The notes under the pieces are model-generated. The model searched no databases and was not told the DNA's origin. It was given only the letters and a program-made list of their open reading frames with translations. This document shows positions 17,263 to 26,587 of a DNA stretch of 64,000 bases, one piece after another. Both the position numbers and the translations under genes were made by a program. Location of the stretch: contig NZ_JBPSEH010000006.1 of assembly GCF_051488685.1 (NCBI RefSeq), forward strand, positions 124,001 through 188,000, in the 5' to 3' direction. How positions within the stretch are numbered: the first letter of the stretch is position 1; the number at the start of each line of letters is the position of its first letter. The stretch comes from Melioribacter sp051488685 (lineage in GTDB: Bacteria > Bacteroidota > Ignavibacteria > Ignavibacteriales > Melioribacteraceae).

Positions 17263-17544
17263 ATGAAAATTGAGGGATTAAACGGATTTATTGCCAATGC
17301 TATTAACCAGGAGCAAAAAAAGCAGGTCGATTCGGGAAATGTTTTTGCTGAACTACTAAAAAGCGTAAATCAAGCGCAGGTTGAATCTGCAAAAGCTATT
17401 GAAGACTTTATTGCAGGCAACGGTATCGAACTCCACGAAGTAATGATTGCCGGTGAAAAGGCAAAAACAAGTCTCGAGTTGCTCATGGAGATCAGAAACA
17501 AAACAATTGATATGTATAAAGAACTAACTAAAATACCGATATAA
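17263..17544 (+). CDS. fliE: Flagellar hook-basal body protein FliE
   Basis: 93 aa. Joins the MS ring to the rod. Typical FliE features: FAELLKSVNQAQVESAKAIEDFIAGNGIELHEVMIAGEKAKTSLELLMEIRNK and YKELTKIPI at the end. Placed directly before fliF as in most flagellar operons. Confidence 0.95.
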   Translation: MKIEGLNGFIANAINQEQKKQVDSGNVFAELLKSVNQAQVESAKAIEDFIAGNGIELHEVMIAGEKAKTSLELLMEIRNKTIDMYKELTKIPI

Positions 17545-17546
17545 TT

Positions 17547-19175
17547 ATGAATTCAAGTCCATTACAAGCTTTACTTGGGATAATTAATAAACTTAATCCA
17601 AAGCAGAAATTCATGTTAGCCGGTGGTGTAATTTCCACCGTGGTTTTGCTGGTCGTCATGATCTTTTTTCTTAACGAGCCAAATTACACTACGCTTTATA
17701 CAGGATTGTCTGCCGAAGATGCCTCGAAGGTTGTCGAATACTTGAACAGCCAGAAGATTCAATATAAAATTGACGATAATGGCCAGACAATTAAAATTGC
17801 TCGAGAAAAAGTTTATGAAACACGTCTGGCACTTGCCGGTAGAGGAATACCGAGTTCGGGTGTTATTGGCTACGAAATATTCGATAAATCTACGATGGGA
17901 ATGTCGGAGTTCATGCAAAAGTTGAATTATAAAAGAGCTCTGGAAGGCGAGCTGGCGCGAACAATTACACAAATAGACGGGGTGGAAGGCGCACGTGTTC
18001 ATATCGTCATCCCACAAAAAACAATTTTCAAAGAGGAAGAAAAATTACCTTCGGCATCTGTCGTTCTAAAATTGCGCAATAGTAATTTTATAAGTAAAGA
18101 AAATATTTCTTCAATAGTTAATCTGGTTTCGAGCAGCGTCGAGGGATTGCCGCCCAGCAGAGTATCGATTATCGATACAAAAGGAAGAATTCTTTCCAAC
18201 GACTCGGAAGAAGGACCACTTGCTTTTGCTTCGACAAAACAGTATGAAGTTAAGCAATCGGTTGAAAATTATCTCGCCAAAAAAGCTCAATCATTGCTCG
18301 ACAATATTCTGGGTTATGGTAATTCGGTAGTCAAGGTAAATGCAGATCTCAATTTTGATCAGGTTGAAAAAACGATGGAGCAATACGACCCCGAATCGCA
18401 GGTTGCAATAAGCGAGCAGACTATCAAATCGAATAATGCTGGTAGCTCTTTGAAAGACACAACAGTTCAGTCGAGCGAAAATTCACTCACTAATTATGAA
18501 ATTAGCAAAACCATTCAGAAGGTTGTTGAAGGCAGTGGAAATATATTACGTTTGAGCGTTGCAGCCGTGGTCAATGATATCCCAAAAGAAGTTGAAAAAG
18601 AAGGTAAAAAGGAGATTGTTTACGAGCCTCGTTCTCCGGAGCAATTAAAAAAACTGGAAGAACTCGTCAAAAATGCTGTAGGAATCGACCCTCAAAGGAA
18701 TGATCAATTTTCTCTTGTGAGCATTCCGTTTGAAGTGAATCAAATTGAAGAAATGCAGGATGAGAAAGGTGCGCTCGGTAGCATCCCGAATGCCGACGAA
18801 TGGATGAATGTATTGATTATGCTCTTCGCTATTATCTCTGCAATCTTTGTACTTAAGAGTTTGATGAAGAAACTTAAGAACGAAAAAATAATAATAGGAA
18901 CAATAAACACTGCTGCTGCAGCCGATACACTCGCACTGAGCGGAGGCAGCAGCGCTGGCGCTTTGACTCAATCGCGTGCTTCGTCCAATTTGATGAATCA
19001 ATTAGCTCAACCGCGCAAGAGACCCATGCTTCAAGTTAATGACATCGAAGATGAAATTTCAGATGAAGCCGTTGCTAAAAAAACACAGCAGGAAAAAATT
19101 ATCAATTACGTAACAAAAAATCCGGGTGAAGCAGCTAAATTAATAAACGCATGGATGCATGAAGATGAAATCTGA
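17547..19175 (+). CDS. fliF: Flagellar MS-ring protein FliF
   Basis: 542 aa. N-terminal membrane segment at about 21-42 (AGGVISTVVLLVVMIFFL), YscJ-like periplasmic domain (YTTLYTGLSAEDASKVVEYL, MQKLNYKRALEGELARTI, GARVHIVIP), a central beta-collar region, a C-terminal membrane segment at about 415-436, and a cytoplasmic tail that should bind FliG (ending PGEAAKLINAWMHEDE). Overlaps fliG by 17 nt. Confidence 0.97.
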   Translation: MNSSPLQALLGIINKLNPKQKFMLAGGVISTVVLLVVMIFFLNEPNYTTLYTGLSAEDASKVVEYLNSQKIQYKIDDNGQTIKIAREKVYETRLALAGRGIPSSGVIGYEIFDKSTMGMSEFMQKLNYKRALEGELARTITQIDGVEGARVHIVIPQKTIFKEEEKLPSASVVLKLRNSNFISKENISSIVNLVSSSVEGLPPSRVSIIDTKGRILSNDSEEGPLAFASTKQYEVKQSVENYLAKKAQSLLDNILGYGNSVVKVNADLNFDQVEKTMEQYDPESQVAISEQTIKSNNAGSSLKDTTVQSSENSLTNYEISKTIQKVVEGSGNILRLSVAAVVNDIPKEVEKEGKKEIVYEPRSPEQLKKLEELVKNAVGIDPQRNDQFSLVSIPFEVNQIEEMQDEKGALGSIPNADEWMNVLIMLFAIISAIFVLKSLMKKLKNEKIIIGTINTAAAADTLALSGGSSAGALTQSRASSNLMNQLAQPRKRPMLQVNDIEDEISDEAVAKKTQQEKIINYVTKNPGEAAKLINAWMHEDEI

Positions 19176-20199
19176 GAAACAACAGGAAGTATTGCTCGAA
19201 GATGTTAGCGGTGTACAAAAAGCCGCAATGCTGATGGTGGCATTGAATGTAGAAGCTGCCTCGGCTGTACTGAAGTATCTCGATCCTAGCGATATAGAAG
19301 TGATTTCTGCTGAAATTACAAAAGTTAAAAATATCCCTTCGAAGGTGGCCGATAAAGTTATTGAAGAATTTTATGGTATGGTCACAGCACGTGAATATGT
19401 ACTCGAAGGGGGTATCGATTATGCACAGGCTGTACTTGAAAAAACTTTTGGACCACCAAAAGCAGCCGAGATTATTGAAAAAGTAAAAAGACTGACTACA
19501 TTAAAAGGTTTCGATGTTCTTAAAAAAGCCGAACCCACGCAGCTTATTAACTTCCTCAGTAAAGAACATCCACAAACAATGGCATTGATTCTTTCACAGC
19601 TGAGTCCAGACCAAACTGCGGCTGCGTTGAAAGAATTACCAGAAGATCTACGCATCGACGTTGCGCACCGAATTGCCACACTGGGCAAAATAGCTCCTCA
19701 AACACTAAAACAGATAGAACACGTTGTAGATGAAATTGCTGGGCTTTCAATGAGTCAATCGGTAGGCAAACTTGGTGGCGCTAAATGCCTGGCCGGCATT
19801 TTGAATCGATTAAATGTCACCCTCACAAAAGATATACTCAATAAAATGGAAGAAATTGATCCGGAAACAGCTTACGAAGTTAAGAGATTGATGTTCATCT
19901 TCGACGAAATTATAAATATTTCAGATAAAGACCTTCAAAAAATATTGCGCGAAGTTGACCGTAAGGACCTGGCGCTATCACTAAAAATTGCCGATGAAAG
20001 ATTAAAAGAAAAAATCTTTAGAAATATGTCCGAGCGCGCTGCCGACCTCCTCAGGGAAGAACTTCAATATATGGGTAAAGTTAAATTGAAAGAAGTTGAA
20101 ACGGCTCAGGGCAGAATAATCGACATAATTAAAAATCTTGAAGAAGCAGGCGAAATATCATTGAATATGAGGGGCGGTCCGGAGGAGGTTTATGTCTAA
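19159..20199 (+). CDS. fliG: Flagellar motor switch protein FliG
   Basis: 346 aa. Rotor protein bridging FliF, FliM and the stators. Seen: GVQKAAMLMVAL, armadillo-like middle domain with EHPQTMALILSQL (EHPQ motif), and the C-terminal torque domain with MFIFDEIINISDKDLQKILREVD, and KIFRNMSERAADLLREEL. Charged residues for stator contact are present in this last part. Confidence 0.97.
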   Translation: MKMKSEKQQEVLLEDVSGVQKAAMLMVALNVEAASAVLKYLDPSDIEVISAEITKVKNIPSKVADKVIEEFYGMVTAREYVLEGGIDYAQAVLEKTFGPPKAAEIIEKVKRLTTLKGFDVLKKAEPTQLINFLSKEHPQTMALILSQLSPDQTAAALKELPEDLRIDVAHRIATLGKIAPQTLKQIEHVVDEIAGLSMSQSVGKLGGAKCLAGILNRLNVTLTKDILNKMEEIDPETAYEVKRLMFIFDEIINISDKDLQKILREVDRKDLALSLKIADERLKEKIFRNMSERAADLLREELQYMGKVKLKEVETAQGRIIDIIKNLEEAGEISLNMRGGPEEVYV

Positions 20200-20815
20200 C
20201 GTCCTTAAAATTAATGCTGGCAAAACAAAACCGACTGTTAAAGTTTCTTCGAAAACTCAGGTGGTTGAAGAAATAAATAATTACGAATCTGCCCAGCAAC
20301 GAATTGAAGAAGCTTATAAGAAAGGCTTCGAGGAAGGACGTAAAAAAGGACGCATGGAGATCGAAAAGGACTATTCCGAAAAACTTTTTCAAAAGTACGA
20401 AGAAATTTATCATGTCTTAACGGCATACGAACAAAAAATGGAAGAATATGAAACAGCTTTCGAATTATTAGTCGTTAATACAGCCGTAGAAATTGCTCGC
20501 AAAATCGTACGACATGAAGTAGAAAAAGAGACATTGATAAACGAAAATCTCAAAGATGCCATTTCAAAAATTATTGGTGCAAACGAAGTGGTTATAAAAC
20601 TTAACCCTTCCGACAAAGATGAGTTAAACGAATACAGTAGAAATCTATTGAACAACAGTTCATTCAATAAAATCAAATTTGAATCAGACGAAAGGATTGA
20701 AAAAGGAGGTTGCCTGGTGGAAACTGAAATTGGCAACGTTGATGCACGTATTTCGAGCCAGCTTGAGGAAATCCGATTAAAATTGGAAGAATCGATAAAT
20801 AAGAAAAACCAATGA
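20192..20815 (+). CDS. fliH: Flagellar export ATPase regulator FliH
   Basis: 207 aa. N-terminal glycine-spaced helix region (RIEEAYKKGFEEGRKKGRMEIEKDY), then coiled coil, then the FliH/V-ATPase E-subunit-like C-domain with TAVEIARKIVRHEV and GGCLVETEIGNVDARISSQLEEI. Binds FliI and anchors it to FliN. Overlaps fliG by 8 nt and fliI by 4 nt. Confidence 0.93.
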   Translation: MSNVLKINAGKTKPTVKVSSKTQVVEEINNYESAQQRIEEAYKKGFEEGRKKGRMEIEKDYSEKLFQKYEEIYHVLTAYEQKMEEYETAFELLVVNTAVEIARKIVRHEVEKETLINENLKDAISKIIGANEVVIKLNPSDKDELNEYSRNLLNNSSFNKIKFESDERIEKGGCLVETEIGNVDARISSQLEEIRLKLEESINKKNQ

Positions 20816-22137
20816 TCGAACTGGAGAACATAGTCGAAAATTATCGTCGTGTTATTGAAACAACAGATCCATTAAAAGTAAACGGGCGCGTCTTAGATGT
20901 AGTCGGTTTAATAATAGTTTCTGTTGGACCTAATGCAGTTATGGGTGAAGTGTGTAGTATTGTCGACAGGGATGGCAACGAAATATGCAAATCGGAAGTT
21001 GTCGGTTTCAAAGAAGGGAAAGTATTGTCGATAGCTTTGGGAGAAGTGCACTCAATTTCTCCAGCTTGCGAAATCAAAGCCACAGGTAGAGGCTTTTATG
21101 TTGGAGTTGGTCATGAGTTACTGGGCAGGGTAATAGATGGACTGGGCAATCCGATAGATGGTAAAGGAGAAATTAATTATACAGCGTTCCGCGAGGCACA
21201 TCGAGAAGCTCCAAATCCGCTGGCAAGAAAAAGGATTACAACACCATTGCAAACAGGAATACGTGCAATCGATGGTTTGCTAACAATTGGAAAGGGACAG
21301 AGAATTGGAATCTTTGCCGGTAGCGGTGTTGGTAAAAGCGTTACACTCGGAATGATTGCAAGGAATACAAGCGCTGATATAAATGTTATTTCATTAATTG
21401 GCGAACGAGGAAGAGAAGTAAGAGAATTTATTGAACGTGACCTCGGTGAGGAGGGATTAAAACGCTCTGTGGTTGTAGTTGCCACAAGTGATAAATCCCC
21501 ATTGATAAGAATGAAAGGCGCTTATGTAGGCACTACTATCGCCGAATATTTCAGAGATCAGGGACTCAACGTACTACTGATGATGGATTCGGTTACACGT
21601 TTTGCAATGGCTCAACGTGAAGTTGGCCTTACAATTGGCGAGCCGCCTACAACTAAAGGATATACTCCATCTGTCTTTGCATTATTGCCAAAATTACTCG
21701 AAAGAGCGGGCAATTCCGACAAAGGATCAATTACTGGAATTTATACTGTACTTGTAGACGGAGACGATATGGTTGAACCCATCGCCGACGCTGTTCGGTC
21801 GATTCTCGATGGACATATTGTACTCTCCAGAAAACTTGCAAACAAAGGTCATTATCCGGCAATTGATACTCTTCAAAGCGTAAGCAGAGTTATGCCAGAT
21901 ATTATCGATTCTGAACATTATAAAAAAGTCATCTCTTTTAACGAGCTACTGGCAACTTATCGCGAAGCTGAGGATCTGATTAATATTGGAGCTTATGCAA
22001 AAGGAAGTAATCCCAAAATTGACCTCGCGATTAGTAGAATTGAAGCTTTGAACGCTTTCCTGAGACAGGGAATATTCGAAAAAGCAAATTATCCAGATAC
22101 CATTGAAAAACTACGTCAGTTGATCGATTATAATTAG
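20812..22137 (+). CDS. fliI: Flagellum-specific ATPase FliI
   Basis: 441 aa F1-beta-like ATPase energising type III export. Walker A GIFAGSGVGKSVT, Walker B region VLLMMDSVTRFAMAQREVGL, GEPPTTKGYTPSVFALLPKLLERAG, and the ISLIGERGREVREFI segment. Starts in an ATGA overlap with fliH. Confidence 0.97.
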   Translation: MIELENIVENYRRVIETTDPLKVNGRVLDVVGLIIVSVGPNAVMGEVCSIVDRDGNEICKSEVVGFKEGKVLSIALGEVHSISPACEIKATGRGFYVGVGHELLGRVIDGLGNPIDGKGEINYTAFREAHREAPNPLARKRITTPLQTGIRAIDGLLTIGKGQRIGIFAGSGVGKSVTLGMIARNTSADINVISLIGERGREVREFIERDLGEEGLKRSVVVVATSDKSPLIRMKGAYVGTTIAEYFRDQGLNVLLMMDSVTRFAMAQREVGLTIGEPPTTKGYTPSVFALLPKLLERAGNSDKGSITGIYTVLVDGDDMVEPIADAVRSILDGHIVLSRKLANKGHYPAIDTLQSVSRVMPDIIDSEHYKKVISFNELLATYREAEDLINIGAYAKGSNPKIDLAISRIEALNAFLRQGIFEKANYPDTIEKLRQLIDYN

Positions 22138-22146
22138 GAAAGATGA

Positions 22147-22578
22147 ATGGCTGTGTTTAAATACAAATTCGAAGCGATATTGCGCATTAAAAATATTCTT
22201 GAAAAAAAAGTATTGAAAGAAATAGCGTCAATCGAACTCGAAATTAATAGAGCTGAAGATTATAAAAAAAACTTGATACAGAAATTAAAAAACTTGAATG
22301 AATCCATATTGAAAGGGAAAATAAAAGCACTCGAATATCAAAGTCTAAAAGCTCATTGTAAACAGATTGAAAAAGATATTGAGAATACAGAGCGCAGTAT
22401 ATTTGATCTAAATAATAAAAAAAAGTTGAAGTACGAGGAATTAAAAGAGAGAACGAAAGAAAGACGAATAATCGAGAAGTTAAAGGAAAAGAAGTTTGAA
22501 GAATTTATGATGGAAACCAATAGAAAAGAACTTAAGTATCTCGACGAAATCGCAATATATAATTTTAACAGGAAATAA
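22147..22578 (+). CDS. fliJ: Flagellar export protein FliJ
   Basis: 143 aa, almost entirely charged coiled coil, beginning FKYKFEAILRIKNILE as FliJ proteins do. Acts as the gamma-like stalk between FliI and FlhA. Sequence similarity in the family is low, so the call rests on length, coiled coil and its place after fliI. Confidence 0.87.
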   Translation: MAVFKYKFEAILRIKNILEKKVLKEIASIELEINRAEDYKKNLIQKLKNLNESILKGKIKALEYQSLKAHCKQIEKDIENTERSIFDLNNKKKLKYEELKERTKERRIIEKLKEKKFEEFMMETNRKELKYLDEIAIYNFNRK

Positions 22579-22580
22579 AA

Positions 22581-23177
22581 GTGAACGGCAAAGTAATAAT
22601 ATCGTTTATTCTTGCATTTATAGTAGTCACCGTTTTAATGATTTACGGTGCTACAAATTATCGGAATATATTTGCTTTCGACTTTACACCTGTATCAGAA
22701 CTTAAAGCAGCACAGGCGAAAGCTGCAAAGAACACCGCCACAGAGAAAAAAGAAAAATTCAATCCGATGAATAATAAAGAGGAAAAAAAGAGTTATGACT
22801 TCTCCGATAATGGAGCATACGATACAATGACGGTTAGCCTAGAAAATTCATCCTCGTTAATCGACAGTATAAACGTATTGCTTGCTGAAATTCGCAAATT
22901 GAAAACTGAGAAAGAAAAACTACTTGAAAATCAGAAGACTATTAAAGACGAGAAAAATTTTGAGGTTCCGAAAGATCAACAAAAGTATAAAGAATGGATA
23001 AAAAATACGGTAAAACTGTATGAAGCGATGGATACAAAAAAAGCTGCTAAAATAATCGAGAATTATTCCGATAATATAGCGAGAGATATAATATTTTCTA
23101 TGAAGAAGAAAAAAGCAGCAGAAATTATAGCAGAACTAAAACCTGAAATCGCAAACAGAATAATCAGTTTACAATGA
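22581..23177 (+). CDS. MotE-like membrane-anchored protein with MgtE-N-type C-domain
   Basis: 198 aa. Single N-terminal membrane anchor (IISFILAFIVVTVLMIYGA), disordered linker, coiled coil (LAEIRKLKTEKEKLLENQ), and a C-terminal domain YEAMDTKKAAKIIENYSDNIARDIIFSMKKKKAAEIIAEL, which repeats the MgtE-N pattern. This layout and the site between fliJ and fliK match the MotE/FlaF-like chaperone described in several flagellar operons. Start is GTG. Role in stator or PflB-type assembly here is inference. Confidence 0.75.
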   Translation: MNGKVIISFILAFIVVTVLMIYGATNYRNIFAFDFTPVSELKAAQAKAAKNTATEKKEKFNPMNNKEEKKSYDFSDNGAYDTMTVSLENSSSLIDSINVLLAEIRKLKTEKEKLLENQKTIKDEKNFEVPKDQQKYKEWIKNTVKLYEAMDTKKAAKIIENYSDNIARDIIFSMKKKKAAEIIAELKPEIANRIISLQ

Positions 23178-25390
23178 TGAACTTCAATCCGTTATTTATA
23201 GATAATAATTTGAGCAATGCTGGAATTAGCTCGCTATTTCTTAGTGGCAAAGCATTGCCTGCCGATGGAAACAAAAATTATCTGTTTGCGGATATCATTA
23301 AAGTTTACGAAGAGGAATTAAACGTAGAAAACTCTAAGCTGAACAATGATCTACTGGTAAACCTCGAAGGTCTGAAAGATTTTATTGTTACAAAGACGGA
23401 TACGAAAGTTATTGAAGGATTCCAGAATAGTCTTAACAATCTCGAAGAGATCTCTTTAGTGTCCAATTCAAATTCATTTAACATTGACGATGCCAAGATT
23501 TCTTCGAAAGTATTTGTGCTAACCCCGGATAATTTGCTTGCTTTCCTCGGAAGTATAAACAACATTATTTCCGAAACTAGAAATGAACAACCCCCAAACC
23601 CCTCAGGGAGTATTTTATTTTATCTGAACGATTTCCAGAATAACCACAAGGGAGACGTTAATTCTAATTGCCAACTCCTGGATATCAAAAAATTATTCTC
23701 CGTTATGTCGAATAAAGATTCCATCAAATTCAATTTTACAACAAACGGAGAGAAGTTAACGGTTACAATTAGTCAGTTAAACGTGGATGAGAGCGCTCCG
23801 GAGGTAAATGAAAAAGATGAAAGCCATTCGAGCGAATTTACAACTGAGCATGATAAGTTAGCCCACTCCCAGAATTTATTATTAAATATCCCTGGATTCA
23901 ACCAGCTTGAAAAAGCTAACTCTGAATATTATAAAATTGAAATCATCCATATTCATAAGGGTGAACAAAAAATATTCGATATAAAGACCGGTGAGATAAG
24001 GCAACCGGAAATTGAGGATTCTAAAATTACTCCCGATAAAAGTGATCAAATAGATGAAAAAGGGGCAAAACTCTATCGATCGGAAAGTAATAAAGAATTT
24101 AGTTCGGATAAAATAATCGGCGAGATAAAACCTGCTGTAAATGATGATCAGGTTCCAAAGCTGCAGGAAATGGAGAACAAAGGAATTGACCTTACGAAAA
24201 TCAATTTTGAGGACTTAAATACAAAACTGACAAAAGAAGAATTTAGCAAGTTACAGGAAGCACTCACTTCGAAAGAAAGAAAAGTCGATTCTTCAGGAAA
24301 GGTAAATTCAAAAATTATTACAGTCGACGATAATAAGAACATTACTGAATTTAATCCTCCAGTTATTAAAAAAGAGATACTGACTAACAAAAAATTATTA
24401 AGAGATGATAAAGAAGAATTACATTTAAAAGAAAGTCTGCATCAAAAAGATAAAGGTAATATAAAAGATAATGTAGGAGATAATTTAAAGGGTAATATAA
24501 AAGAAAATATTGATGATATATCGGTGAGGAAGGGCAATAAATTAAGTGATAGTGTACTTGTTGACGTTAATAAAAAAGTAAGCGATGCGATTTCGTTCGA
24601 AAAAATAACTCAAACAGAAAAATCAGAAGCAGCACCACAAGTAAAAATAAATTCTGAAGTTAAAACGGAAAAAGTTGTTGAAACGAATCCGACTTCGTCA
24701 ACTAACGGTGAAACGAACTACGTAGGCAAACCCGAAATGCATTTAAGTAAAGACGATAAGGAAAACGATCAGCCAAAGGAACAATATGTTGAAGCAAAAG
24801 AAACTATAGTAAGAGAACAAAAAGAGACCGACAAAAAACATTTACTGAACGACCAATTCAATAAAGAATTTAGTAAACAACAAGACAGCGTATTTAATAA
24901 GCCGGAAACTCAAGCTGGGAAAGTTATCTCAAACGATAGCCATGCAAAAGTCGAGTACGGTGGTTACAAAACTGAAAACATGAAAGAAATCTTAAAAACT
25001 ATAAAGGCATCAGAAATAATATCTGAAATTGTAAAAAACGTTGACGGTTCGAAACAGCATCTCAGCTTCAAACTTGAACCTGAAACTTTAGGAAAATTGA
25101 CAGTATCCATCGACTATGTCAATAATAAATTACATGCAAACATTGAAGTCGAAAACGAACAGATTAAGCAATTCGTCCAGTCCAATCTCGAGCAGCTTAA
25201 GAGCAATTTACAGAATAACGGCATACAGGTAAGTAGTCTGAATGTGGGACTTAATAACAGCGAACAAAAAAGTACAAAACATGTAAATCCCAAAAGAAAG
25301 TTCTATGGAAAAATTGCGGAAATTAAAACGGAAAATCCTTCTGAAGTTAAGAAAATGATGGGTTACAACACATACGACTTTTTAGTATAG
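23174..25390 (+). CDS. fliK: Flagellar hook-length control protein FliK
   Basis: 738 aa, long for FliK. The N-terminal and middle parts are Lys/Glu/Asn/Ser-rich and largely disordered, including imperfect repeats around 410-450 (KGNIKDNVGDNLKGNIKENI). The C-terminal Flg_hook domain is clear at about 620-690: HLSFKLEPETLGKLTVSIDY, IKQFVQSNLEQLKSNLQNNG. It acts as the molecular ruler and switches export specificity through FlhB. Length suggests a long hook or extra linker (inference). ATGA overlap with the previous gene. Confidence 0.9.
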   Translation: MMNFNPLFIDNNLSNAGISSLFLSGKALPADGNKNYLFADIIKVYEEELNVENSKLNNDLLVNLEGLKDFIVTKTDTKVIEGFQNSLNNLEEISLVSNSNSFNIDDAKISSKVFVLTPDNLLAFLGSINNIISETRNEQPPNPSGSILFYLNDFQNNHKGDVNSNCQLLDIKKLFSVMSNKDSIKFNFTTNGEKLTVTISQLNVDESAPEVNEKDESHSSEFTTEHDKLAHSQNLLLNIPGFNQLEKANSEYYKIEIIHIHKGEQKIFDIKTGEIRQPEIEDSKITPDKSDQIDEKGAKLYRSESNKEFSSDKIIGEIKPAVNDDQVPKLQEMENKGIDLTKINFEDLNTKLTKEEFSKLQEALTSKERKVDSSGKVNSKIITVDDNKNITEFNPPVIKKEILTNKKLLRDDKEELHLKESLHQKDKGNIKDNVGDNLKGNIKENIDDISVRKGNKLSDSVLVDVNKKVSDAISFEKITQTEKSEAAPQVKINSEVKTEKVVETNPTSSTNGETNYVGKPEMHLSKDDKENDQPKEQYVEAKETIVREQKETDKKHLLNDQFNKEFSKQQDSVFNKPETQAGKVISNDSHAKVEYGGYKTENMKEILKTIKASEIISEIVKNVDGSKQHLSFKLEPETLGKLTVSIDYVNNKLHANIEVENEQIKQFVQSNLEQLKSNLQNNGIQVSSLNVGLNNSEQKSTKHVNPKRKFYGKIAEIKTENPSEVKKMMGYNTYDFLV

Positions 25391-25400
25391 GAGAATCAAA

Positions 25401-26087
25401 ATGGTATCGGATGTAAGTTCAAGTAGTACGGTTAGTACGAGTTCAAATGTATCTGCTAACAAAAGTGTTTTGGGTAAGGACGATTTTTTGAAATTAATGA
25501 TTGCGCAGTTAAAAAATCAGGATCCGCTTAATCCAATGGATGGTACTGAGTATGCTTCGCAGCTGGCACAATTTAGTTCGCTCGAACAAATTACTAATCT
25601 CAACGAGTATCTCAAGCAGAGTGTCGATGCAAATTATATGTTGACTCAGTCGATTAACAATACAATGCTTGCAAATCTAATCGGGAAGGAAGTGAAGATT
25701 AGTGGAAACGACATAAAAGTAAATGGGCAGGATTCAATTACATTAGGCTACGATCTACCAGACGGCGTTAAGTCAGTAAAAATTAATATATACAACGAGT
25801 ATGGAACATTAGTTAAATCAATTGAAGCTTCGAACAAGAAGGGTAGTAATATTTTTGAATGGGATTTTACGGATAGCAATGGAAATCGTGTCCCTGACGG
25901 TGAATATACATTTGAAGTAAAAGCATATAATTATAGCAACGAAGAAGTCGAAGTTACTCAATACAAATCCGGACCAATTGACGGGGTTAAATACACTGAA
26001 GAAGGCACATTATTAATAATAAACGGAGTAGAATATTCTGCAGGAGACATTCTCGAAATAATCAACAAAAAAGGAGGTGATAGTTAA
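25401..26087 (+). CDS. flgD: Flagellar hook-capping protein FlgD
   Basis: 228 aa. Scaffolds hook polymerisation. Seen: LGKDDFLKLMIAQLKNQDPLNPMDGTEYASQLAQFSSLEQI (FlgD N-domain) followed by tudor/FN3-like beta domains with YDLPDGVKSVKINIYNEYGTLV and the WDFTDSNGNRVPDGEYTFEV segment. TAGGAGAA ribosome site upstream. Confidence 0.96.
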   Translation: MVSDVSSSSTVSTSSNVSANKSVLGKDDFLKLMIAQLKNQDPLNPMDGTEYASQLAQFSSLEQITNLNEYLKQSVDANYMLTQSINNTMLANLIGKEVKISGNDIKVNGQDSITLGYDLPDGVKSVKINIYNEYGTLVKSIEASNKKGSNIFEWDFTDSNGNRVPDGEYTFEVKAYNYSNEEVEVTQYKSGPIDGVKYTEEGTLLIINGVEYSAGDILEIINKKGGDS

Positions 26088-26479
26088 TGGCCGAAATTAA
26101 TGGCATTTCGGTTCCTTTTGTTCCGATTGTCGGGAACAACAATTCGGTCAGGAATTCCCGTGATCCTGTTAAAGCCTCGTTCGATTCGATTTTTCAACAG
26201 GAACTCGAAAAGGTTAAATTTTCCAATCACGCACTAAAACGCCTCGAATCGAGAAACATTCAACTGGGCGAGGAAGATTTAACTAAGATTCAGAATGCTG
26301 TTGAAAAAGCAGAATCGAAAGGTGCGCGTGATTCGTTAATTCTGATGGACCTTTCTGCAACAGAACGCAAGGCAGCTTTTATTGTTAATATTCCGAACCG
26401 AACAGTTGTTACTGCAATCGAGGTCGAAAACGCTGAAGAAAATGTATTTACAAATATCGATAGTGTAGTTTTTGCTTAA
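26087..26479 (+). CDS. Conserved flagellar operon protein (TIGR02530 type)
   Basis: 130 aa. After a disordered start comes FDSIFQQELEKVKFSNHALKRLESRNIQL, then LTKIQNAVEKAESKGARDSLILMDLSA and a beta-rich end with VVTAIEVENAEENVFTNIDSVVF. This is the small protein commonly found between flgD and flgE in flagellar operons (flg_new family from memory). Its biochemical role is not established. Overlaps flgD by 1 nt. Confidence 0.85.
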   Translation: MAEINGISVPFVPIVGNNNSVRNSRDPVKASFDSIFQQELEKVKFSNHALKRLESRNIQLGEEDLTKIQNAVEKAESKGARDSLILMDLSATERKAAFIVNIPNRTVVTAIEVENAEENVFTNIDSVVFA

Positions 26480-26491
26480 ACGTAATAATTT

Positions 26492-26546
26492 GGAGCGGGA
26501 CCTTCCGAGGACGCTCCGGACCTGGTGGACTGACTGAAGCCGGGTC
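26492..26546 (+). promoter_or_regulatory. GGA-rich double hairpin in the flgE leader
   Basis: Two adjacent stem-loops lie in the 108-nt gap before flgE. Stem 1: GGAGCG (26492-26497) with CGCTCC (26512-26517), loop holding two GGA. Stem 2: GACCTGG (26519-26525) with CCGGGTC (26540-26546), 14-nt loop with a GGA near its start. GC content is far above the surroundings. GGA in hairpin loops is the classic CsrA-binding feature, and csrA/fliW are in this window. A terminator or an independent small RNA is possible instead. Confidence 0.5.
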
Positions 26547-26587
26547 AATTAAAATTAAATTAATAATTTAAGTCCAAGGAGGTTAAA

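Noticed and set aside
26480..26587. tRNA or cyclic-di-GMP riboswitch in the flgE leader
   Set aside because: No cloverleaf, anticodon arm or CCA pattern, and none of the riboswitch's conserved core that I know is visible. Only two simple hairpins are supported.
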